The translations under genes and the position numbers were made by a program. From positions 1 to 11,354 of the forward strand of contig SXHS01000222.1 in assembly GCA_005773145.1 (NCBI GenBank): 11,354 nt of DNA. Direction: 5' to 3'. Origin of the DNA: Planctomycetaceae bacterium. Its GTDB lineage: Bacteria; Planctomycetota; Planctomycetia; Pirellulales; Pirellulaceae. Positions 6,629 to 11,354 of the stretch are shown here, in pieces (position 1 is the stretch's first letter; every line of letters begins with the position of its first letter). The notes under the pieces are model-generated. The model saw only the letters and a list, made by a program, of their open reading frames with translations. It was not told the DNA's origin and did not search any database.

Positions 6629-7366
6629 TCAGCGACTGAGACCACCGGGCGTGTTGACCATCTGCGTACCCGGTGTTGCTGGGACGGTGCTGATCGTTCG
6701 CTGCAACGTGGCGATCCGATCGGCCACGCCCGGTTGGTTGCGGTTCAGATTGTAGGCCTGCTGATAATTCGAGAGCGCTTGGGCCATCTGCCCTTCGCGT
6801 TCGCGCAGGCGGCCCATAGCCGTCCAGGCACGCGGGTTGCGCGGGTCCAGATTCAACGCCTCCGTCAGTTGCTGACCGGCCGAAGATGTGTCGCCGAACT
6901 CTTCGTAGAGACGCGCCAGTTCAATCCGCGCGTCCGAACCCCGTCCGGTGCGCGTGGACCAACGCTGGAGCAGGGTAAAGGCGCTTTCCGCGCGGTCGGT
7001 TTGGACCAGCAAGACGGCCAAACCACGATGACAATCGACATGATCCGGCTGCAAATCAAGGCACTGGTGATACAGTTCCTCGGCCTGTTGCAAAGTATTC
7101 TTGTCCATTTGTCGACGCCCCAGATCATGGTACGTCGCAGCCAAGTTGTAATAGGCATCCGCGTTACGCGGATCAGAATTCAATGCCTTGCGAAAGTTGT
7201 CAACCGCGACCTGATGCTGACCAAGCTGATAACTGCGTGTCCCCGCCGAGTTGAAATTATTGGCGGAGAGACTGCAACCGGCCGCGCATAGGCACGCCAG
7301 AATGCATGCCCGTTTTGCCGAGGCAGCGTCAAATCGAACGCGATGGGCCGATGTTGTTGATCGCAC
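6629..7366 (-). CDS. TPR-repeat lipoprotein
   Basis: Probable envelope lipoprotein with 245 residues. The N-terminus has a basic stretch (RVRFDAASAKR), a short hydrophobic core (ACILACLCAAG) and a lipobox-like AAGC with the lipidated cysteine at Cys31; Ala at -3 is weaker than the usual Leu. Five tetratricopeptide repeats follow at about 37-69, 70-110 (with a small insertion near 84-91), 111-144, 145-178 and 179-212. Each shows the A/G-x-x-x-x-x-G/A-x-x-x-x-A pattern and ends in D/N-P-x-x-P/A. The tail after 213 is Thr/Pro-rich. TPR arrays bind other proteins, so a scaffold or assembly role is likely (PilF/Pilotin- or NrfG-like), but no partner is visible. The GTG start at 7366 has AGGA 5 nt upstream and an in-frame TGA five codons before, so no longer start is possible. 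It is transcribed towards the RraA-like gene with a 52-nt gap. Confidence 0.85.
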   Translation of the reverse strand: MRSTTSAHRVRFDAASAKRACILACLCAAGCSLSANNFNSAGTRSYQLGQHQVAVDNFRKALNSDPRNADAYYNLAATYHDLGRRQMDKNTLQQAEELYHQCLDLQPDHVDCHRGLAVLLVQTDRAESAFTLLQRWSTRTGRGSDARIELARLYEEFGDTSSAGQQLTEALNLDPRNPRAWTAMGRLREREGQMAQALSNYQQAYNLNRNQPGVADRIATLQRTISTVPATPGTQMVNTPGGLSR

Positions 7367-7430
7367 GGCGTTCCTGACTCACACAGCGTCCCTGCACCTG
7401 GTACCTCCCCCGGAGGCGACCCTCCCTACA

Positions 7431-7444
7431 GTCGCGTACGCGAC
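7431..7444. promoter_or_regulatory. Perfect 14-bp palindrome, candidate operator
   Basis: gtcgcgtacgcgac reads identically on both strands. It sits 64 nt from the start of the TPR lipoprotein gene and about 210 nt before the transporter gene. Perfect palindromes of this length are typical of sites for dimeric regulators, but no regulator gene is in the window, so its function is only a suggestion. Confidence 0.35.
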
Positions 7445-7516
7445 CCACCACACCGTCGGGAGGAAGGCGGAGCATATCCATTGGGCCATCACGCTGCAAG
7501 GTGAATCTGGGTGCCG

Positions 7517-7596
7517 TGCTAGCAAGCAGTGGGCCACGTAGCCAAAGCCCGTACTATGCGAATTGCCCTAGGATACCTGGCCCACTTGTGCTAGCA
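7517..7596. repeat. 80-bp imperfect inverted repeat, REP/MITE-like
   Basis: The left arm 7517-7540 (tgctagcaagcagtgggcca...) pairs with the right arm 7574-7596 (...tggcccacttgtgctagca). The shared blocks are tgctagca (8 nt), agtgggcca (9 nt) and gta (3 nt), with a 2-3-nt bulge and one mismatch; the loop is 33 nt. The right arm ends 57 nt before the transporter ATG. As RNA it would make a long hairpin in the transporter's leader if transcription starts upstream of it. It resembles the 'GTGGGCCACTGC..GC' palindromes I recall between planctomycete genes. Confidence 0.6.
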
Positions 7597-7653
7597 ATAG
7601 GCATCTTTCCAGCGATTAAGTCACCGGGTTGCGAGTAGAGGCGGAGTTGAGGA

Positions 7654-9447
7654 ATGCATTGGGAGGCTTGGTTTACCCTGGCGGTCGTCGTCGGCGTTCT
7701 GGTCTCACTTGTGCGTGAATCGCTGCCGACGGACATCGTCATGATCGGCGCGCTCATCCTTCTGGTGGTCGTCGGCGAAGCCAGCGGTACCAAGTTATTG
7801 CCGCAAATCGACGTGGCCGTGGCCGGCATGGGGAACACGGGACTCATTACGGTCGGAGTGCTATTCGTCGTGGTAACGGGTCTCGTGCAGACTGGCGCGA
7901 TGGAACTCGTGGCCGGACCGGTCATCGGTCAGCCGAAGACGGCCGGTTCGGCCTTGTTGCGATTGCTGACCCCCGTTACGTTGCTGAGCGCGTTTCTCAA
8001 TAACACGCCGGTCGTCGCCATGTTCATGCCGGTCGTTGAGGATATCTGCAAACGCTCCCGGATCAGCCCGTCTCGCCTCTATATGCCCATGGCGTACGCG
8101 GCCACGTTCGGCGGTGTTTGCACGCTGATCGGCACCAGCACCAACCTGATCGTGCAGGGGCTACTGGAAGAAAATGGCATACCGGGCATGAAGATGTTTG
8201 ACATCGCCTGGATCGGTGTCCCCTGCGCGATAGCCGGAGTCGCATACTTTGCGGTTCTTGGACATTGGTTGCTTCCCGATCGCCGTCCGGCGATCACCAC
8301 GCAAGATGACCCGCGCGAGTACACCGTCGAGATAATGGTTCTCCCCGATGGGCCAATGGTGGGCAAGACGATCGAGGAAGCCGGGCTGCGCCACTTGCCC
8401 GGCCTGTTCCTCGCGCGGATCGACCGTGATGGTGAAGAGATTGCACCCGTGGTGCCGCGCGAGCGACTTCAGGGCAATGACCAACTCGTTTTTGTCGGCG
8501 TGCTCGACTCAGTCGTAGACCTGCAAAGAGTTCGCGGCCTCGCTCGAGCGCCCGAATCCGCTCATCAGATCAACACACCTGCCACCAAGCGGCGATTGAT
8601 CGAAGCCGTTGTCTCGAATCGCTGCCCGCTGATCGGCACCAGCATCCGCGCGGGCGAGTTTCGCTCCTACTACAACGCGGCCGTGGTTGCTGTGGCCCGC
8701 GGCGGCGTCCGTGTGCAGGGTAAAATTGGCGACATTGTCCTTGAGCCGGGCGACACGCTGCTGATGGAAACCGATGAGGATTTCCTGCTACGCCAACGTA
8801 ATTCGAGCCACTTCTTCCTGGTGAGCGGCGTCGAAAACTCGCATCCGGTCCGCCGCGACCGGGCCTGGGTCGCGCTGGCCCTGTTGGTCGCCATGATTGT
8901 CGTCTCCGCTTGGGGTTGGATCGATCTGCTCACGGCCGCATTCCTCGTCGCGGGCTTAATGGTTGTCCTCGGTTGCTGTTCGGTGAACCAGGCGCGACAG
9001 AGCGTCGACTGGTCTCTGTTGGTCGTAATCGCCGCGTCGCTGGGCATCGGCAAGGCCATTGACATGAGCGGACTTGCAGATGTCGTGGCCACGAAAATCG
9101 TCGGCTGCGCGGGCGGGCATCCCTGGCTAGTTCTCGCGGCGGTCTACCTTGTGACGATGATCTTTACCGAGCTGATCACCAACAACGCAGCCGCCGTGCT
9201 GGTACTTCCCATCGCCCTCTCTTCAGCCAAATCGCTCGACGTCAACTACCTACCCTTCGTCATCGCCGTCGCTGTTGGCGCATCGGCGGGCTTCGCCACG
9301 CCCTTCGGCTACCAGACAAATCTGATGGTCTACGGCCCCGGCGGCTATCGGTTCACCGACTACTTGCGAGTCGGTATTCCGCTCGATCTGTTATTCATGG
9401 CGATCACCGTCGCACTGGCGCCAATCGTGTTTCCGTTCCATCCGTAG
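7654..9447 (+). CDS. SLC13-family permease with two RCK_C (TrkA-C) domains
   Basis: Inner-membrane anion transporter of the DASS/SLC13 branch of the ion-transporter superfamily, 597 residues. The first membrane half (about 1-208) contains the re-entrant-loop motif LNNTPVVAMFMP (115-126) and IGTSTNLIVQG (159-169). The second half (about 402-595) has the matching ITNNAAAVLVLP (508-519) and PFGYQTNLMVYGPGGY (550-565). These paired Asn-Thr motifs bind Na+ and substrate in the family. Between the halves lie two cytosolic RCK_C domains (about 222-298 and 310-392), each with the strand-turn pattern ending in GD-x-L. This layout is known in putative sulfate/dicarboxylate permeases of bacteria and in algal SAC1/SLT proteins. 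The substrate cannot be told; sulfate is one possibility. The RCK_C pair suggests gating by a small cytosolic ligand. The ATG at 7654 has GGAG 8 nt upstream. DedA follows in the same direction after 101 nt. Confidence 0.93.
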   Translation: MHWEAWFTLAVVVGVLVSLVRESLPTDIVMIGALILLVVVGEASGTKLLPQIDVAVAGMGNTGLITVGVLFVVVTGLVQTGAMELVAGPVIGQPKTAGSALLRLLTPVTLLSAFLNNTPVVAMFMPVVEDICKRSRISPSRLYMPMAYAATFGGVCTLIGTSTNLIVQGLLEENGIPGMKMFDIAWIGVPCAIAGVAYFAVLGHWLLPDRRPAITTQDDPREYTVEIMVLPDGPMVGKTIEEAGLRHLPGLFLARIDRDGEEIAPVVPRERLQGNDQLVFVGVLDSVVDLQRVRGLARAPESAHQINTPATKRRLIEAVVSNRCPLIGTSIRAGEFRSYYNAAVVAVARGGVRVQGKIGDIVLEPGDTLLMETDEDFLLRQRNSSHFFLVSGVENSHPVRRDRAWVALALLVAMIVVSAWGWIDLLTAAFLVAGLMVVLGCCSVNQARQSVDWSLLVVIAASLGIGKAIDMSGLADVVATKIVGCAGGHPWLVLAAVYLVTMIFTELITNNAAAVLVLPIALSSAKSLDVNYLPFVIAVAVGASAGFATPFGYQTNLMVYGPGGYRFTDYLRVGIPLDLLFMAITVALAPIVFPFHP

Positions 9448-9548
9448 CGCAGCGTGGGTTGACCCTGACCCGGGGCGCGACCTAAGATGTCTGCCGATCC
9501 GGCTCGTCGTAGCGTCGGGCTAGCAGCTTCCTCAGTCGATGTAGTTCC

Positions 9549-10199
9549 ATGAATGAATTGGTGCACGCCTTCCTGCATGTGGATCAGCAACTTGCCGAGT
9601 TGACGGCGAGCTACGGGGGCTGGATCTATGCAGTGCTTTTTATCATTGTGTTCTGTGAAACCGGCCTGGTGGTAACTCCCTTCTTGCCGGGTGACTCGCT
9701 CCTGTTCGCTGCGGGGACGCTGGCTGCGGTCGGGTCACTCGACGTGTGGGTGCTGGCGGCACTTCTGATCACCGCCGCGATCCTGGGCGACACGGCCAAC
9801 TATCATATCGGCAAGTACCTGGGGCCTCAGGTGCTGCGCCGCGAGAAATCCCGCTGGCTCAACCCGCAACACTTGGCTCGAACCCATCGTTTTTTCGAAA
9901 AATATGGACCGCGCACGATCATCTTGGCCCGGTTCGTGCCGATCGTACGGACCTTCGCTCCCTTCCTGGCGGGCGTGGGAACCATGGCGTATTCGCAATT
10001 CATCCTCTACAACGTCCTGGGGGGCGTCATCTGGGTGGTTGCGTTTCTGGGAGCCGGCTATTGGTTCGGCAACGTGCCAGTGGTGCGGGAGCACTTCACG
10101 CTGGTCGTCCTGGCGATTATCGTGATCTCCGTCCTGCCGCTACTCGTGGAGTTCATCCGCGCCCGCGCGCAGACCAAGCCGCGCCAGGAAGTCGACTGA
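9549..10199 (+). CDS. DedA-family membrane protein (VTT domain)
   Basis: Inner-membrane protein of the DedA/VTT family, whose members include undecaprenyl-phosphate flippases (UptA) and proteins needed for proton motive force homeostasis and envelope integrity. The product has 216 residues, close to E. coli YqjA (220). It has FCETGLVVTPFLPGDSLLFA with Glu37 and Asp49, and RFVPIVRTFAPFLAGVGTM with Arg128 and Arg134. These four match the residues required in E. coli YqjA (Glu39, Asp51, Arg130, Arg136) at a constant offset, so the protein should be active. Hydrophobic segments lie at about 22-40, 49-80, 135-150, 152-173 and 184-203; the 135-150 stretch includes the re-entrant loop. The C-terminus is short and basic. 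The ATG at 9549 has no strong ribosome site. It probably shares a transcript with the SLC13 permease (101-nt gap, no hairpin between). Confidence 0.95.
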   Translation: MNELVHAFLHVDQQLAELTASYGGWIYAVLFIIVFCETGLVVTPFLPGDSLLFAAGTLAAVGSLDVWVLAALLITAAILGDTANYHIGKYLGPQVLRREKSRWLNPQHLARTHRFFEKYGPRTIILARFVPIVRTFAPFLAGVGTMAYSQFILYNVLGGVIWVVAFLGAGYWFGNVPVVREHFTLVVLAIIVISVLPLLVEFIRARAQTKPRQEVD

Positions 10200-10208
10200 A
10201 TGCGCCTT

Positions 10209-10255
10209 GGCACATCCGGTCGGCACGAGAAAGTTGCCTGTGCCACGGTTTTCTT
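10209..10255 (+). terminator. Possible terminator after the DedA gene
   Basis: ggcaca (10209-10214) and tgtgcc (10239-10244) form a 6-bp stem with a 24-nt loop, followed by acggttttctt. It lies 9 nt after the DedA stop and runs into the 3' end of the convergent gene. The long loop makes it weak. Confidence 0.3.
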
Positions 10256-10643
10256 ACTGGCCAGACGCCAAGGCCGATTCCAGCGATTCGAGGGTTGTGT
10301 TCACGGATGCCGTCACGCAGGTCTGCTTTTCGTAGCCCAGATTGCGGATCACCTCCAACACCTCACTGCAGGTGGGGAACATCCGGCCACTCGACCGCTT
10401 GTATGCGTCCATGGCGTGCATGAACTCGATCTCCTCCGGCGTGTACTCGCGCTCGCAGGTGGTCGGGTCGATCTGACGCCGGCGCGGTACCTTGACCCGA
10501 CGCTCAGCCTTGGGTAGCTCGGCGTGGGCCGGGCTACTGGCGCTTCCCCGTCGGTCGGTCCGAGCACGCCGATCCAGCGTGATTTGAGCATCCAACTTTT
10601 TCGCGACCTTGGCTGGGATCTTGGATTTCGGTGTCTTGGCCAC
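10254..10643 (-). CDS. Conserved small basic protein, planctomycete type, function unknown
   Basis: 129 residues from the chosen GTG start. The first 55 residues are rich in Lys, Arg, Ala and Pro and look disordered. The conserved core (about 56-106) contains RRRQIDPTTCEREYTPEEIE, then FMHAMDAYKRSSGRMFPTCS and EVLEVIRNLGYEK. I recall near-identical cores in many planctomycete genomes, annotated only as hypothetical. The pattern of a helix, a Gly-Arg turn, a short loop with Pro-Thr-Cys-Ser, and a second helix ending in LGY resembles a winged-helix or LexA-type DNA-reading module, and the basic N-terminus would suit nucleic acid binding; this is inference. The GTG at 10643 has AGGAGA 7 nt upstream. 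An ATG at 10736 would add 31 Pro/Ala-rich residues but has no ribosome site and uses rarer codons (AGA, CTA, GGA). It is convergent with the DedA gene (54-nt gap). Confidence 0.75.
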   Translation of the reverse strand: MAKTPKSKIPAKVAKKLDAQITLDRRARTDRRGSASSPAHAELPKAERRVKVPRRRQIDPTTCEREYTPEEIEFMHAMDAYKRSSGRMFPTCSEVLEVIRNLGYEKQTCVTASVNTTLESLESALASGQ

Positions 10644-10877
10644 TCTCGGATCTCCTGTGGGCGGGGCGGATGGGGTGGGCGATCTTGCTGGACCGACGGG
10701 CTGTTTGGCCGGTAGACTCACCGCAAACGTTGCCATCGATCAGGACAGGAGAGAGATCGGCTAGAAGGCTTGGCAAGACTTAGCGGCTAGGGAAAATGTT
10801 AGGTCCTGAGAGAGATAACGATTTGCGCGGCTTCCAACACATGGGCAAAGTCGGTCGCTCGCCGGGGTTGTGCTGTC

Positions 10878-10897
10878 TGTGTGGATTGGACCACACA
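10878..10897. other. Perfect 7-bp hairpin in the gene-poor stretch
   Basis: tgtgtgg-attgga-ccacaca, perfect stem with a 6-nt loop. There is no T-run on either side, so it is not a standard terminator. Its relation to a gene is unknown. Confidence 0.3.
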
Positions 10898-11112
10898 AGT
10901 CTGCCTCGGGGCCCCAAGGGCAACGCCGTGACGGATTTATTACCGGGAAAAAAATGGGGTTTCTCTCGCTCCTAGTGTCCGCCCTTATCGTAGCGCGCAC
11001 TTTTGGTTCCGCGGTCCGGGTGCGGCTTCCACGGGCGGGTGATCCAATTCGATTGAACTGTCAACGACGCACCGATATTGACTCAGAGGGGCAAAGCCCG
11101 CTGTTTGCCTAG

Positions 11113-11131
11113 CCCAGTCCATCGGACTGGG
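11113..11131. other. Perfect 8-bp, 3-nt-loop hairpin
   Basis: cccagtcc-atc-ggactggg. This is a very compact, stable stem-loop ending 17 nt before the 116-bp inverted-repeat element. The tight loop and perfect stem are more than expected by chance at a given spot, but no T-run follows on either strand. Confidence 0.5.
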
Positions 11132-11148
11132 TGAGGGCGATTCCCGTC

Positions 11149-11264
11149 GTAACCCGAAGCGTTAGCGAGGGCCGTTCGCGAGGAAATGGAGGATGCTCGC
11201 GTCATTCATCACCCGGCTTGGGCGACCGACGTGGCGAATATCGCTCGCTGACGCTTCGGGTTAC
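11149..11264. repeat. 116-bp MITE-like element with 21-nt terminal inverted repeats
   Basis: The left arm 11149-11169 (gtaacccgaagcgttagcga plus g) and the right arm 11244-11264, read in reverse complement, match at 20 of 21 positions; the only difference is t/c at arm position 15. The 74-nt interior has no gene. The arm sequence 'aacccgaagcgt-agcgag' is, from memory, a widespread intergenic repeat in planctomycetes. No clear target-site duplication is visible: the flanks are cccgtc and aggttg. The right arm contains the stop codon of a possible gene that enters from the right edge. Confidence 0.8.
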
Positions 11265-11353
11265 AGGTTGATTTCCTCGAGAAAATGGCGGATCCCTGCA
11301 AGCCGTGCGCAGCTGCACAACTCGGGCACCTGGGCACGGGCGGGCACGCCGCC
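11261..11353 (-). CDS. Possible C-terminal end of a gene running off the right edge
   Basis: On the minus strand, the frame entering at 11353 codes for 30 residues ending RLAGIRHFLEEINL and stops at TAA (11263-11261), inside the right arm of the repeat element. About 80 percent of its codons end in G or C, as expected for coding DNA here, and the helix-like ending looks natural. However, a plus-strand frame starting with ATG at 11286 has a similar codon pattern, so the strand is not certain. I do not recognise the protein. The rest lies outside the window. Confidence 0.3.
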   Translation of the reverse strand, partial: GGVPARAQVPELCSCARLAGIRHFLEEINL

Positions 11354-11354
11354 C

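Larger units (their letters stand above)
7367..7653. promoter_or_regulatory. Divergent intergenic region, TPR lipoprotein / transporter
   Basis: 287 nt between outward-facing genes. It holds a perfect 14-bp palindrome (7431-7444) and an 80-bp imperfect inverted repeat (7517-7596), described separately. cctccc (7421-7426) and gggagg (7460-7465) flank the palindrome and could form an outer stem. No confident -35/-10 pair was found for either gene. Confidence 0.4.
10644..11148. other. Gene-poor stretch with small hairpins
   Basis: No convincing gene. The plus-strand frame 10870-11112 (80 codons) has one short hydrophobic patch but no ribosome site, and I do not call it. Palindromic elements present are tcaggac (10740-10746) with gtcctga (10803-10809), tgtgtgg-attgga-ccacaca (10878-10897), ggggcccc (10907-10914) and the hairpin at 11113-11131. 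The promoter of the small basic protein should lie at the left end. Confidence 0.5.

Noticed and set aside
6290..7291. Long plus-strand open frame of 333 codons
   Set aside because: It is the antisense shadow of the RraA-like gene end and the TPR gene, with no ribosome site and an unnatural residue mix (many Arg, Ser, Pro).
11035..11070. A T-loop-like 'attcgatt' that suggested a tRNA
   Set aside because: The flanking bases do not pair into a T-arm, and no acceptor or anticodon stems could be drawn.
10870..11112. Plus-strand 80-codon frame with a hydrophobic patch
   Set aside because: The start GTG/TTG-type codon has no ribosome site; the internal ATG at about 10950 follows only an A-run; low similarity to a real signal peptide, and it crosses a hairpin.
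11290..11354. Repeated gggcac blocks at the right edge, as a short tandem repeat
   Set aside because: The three or four copies are irregularly spaced and fit equally well as a coding stretch.

Overview
The window looks like chromosomal DNA from a planctomycete, probably of the Pirellulales type. The signs are moderately high GC, many unrelated genes in short units, weak or absent Shine-Dalgarno sites before several genes, a secreted BNR/Asp-box sialidase-like protein, a small basic protein of a type I remember mainly from planctomycetes, and intergenic inverted repeats of the 'aacccgaagcgt...gcgag' kind. The lineage is inferred from family recollection; there is no rRNA or marker gene here to prove it.

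Left half (1-5504), all on the minus strand: a decayed nucleotidyltransferase-family remnant at the left edge; tpx (thiol peroxidase with both catalytic cysteines); a secreted five-Asp-box sialidase-like protein; a short BON-domain protein; and a serC-serA pair with a 9-nt gap. SerA makes 3-phosphohydroxypyruvate and SerC transaminates it to phosphoserine, so this pair supplies the first two steps of serine synthesis. The other left-half genes are separated by 116-310 nt and look like separate units.

Middle (5505-7653): a 343-nt divergent region, then an RraA-fold protein on the plus strand, then a convergent TPR lipoprotein on the minus strand. The next divergent gap (7367-7653) has a perfect 14-bp palindrome and an 80-bp imperfect inverted repeat just before the transporter gene.

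Right half (7654-11354): an SLC13-type permease with two RCK_C (TrkA-C) domains between its membrane halves, followed in the same direction by a DedA-family membrane protein; a convergent conserved small basic protein; then about 600 nt with no convincing gene but several hairpins and a 116-bp MITE-like element with near-identical 21-nt terminal inverted repeats. A possible gene end runs off the right edge.

No phage, IS transposase, CRISPR array, rRNA or tRNA was seen. I did not find a clear new multi-gene system. The most useful unexpected items are the nucleotidyltransferase pseudogene, the palindromic repeats, and the RCK_C-regulated transporter beside DedA.
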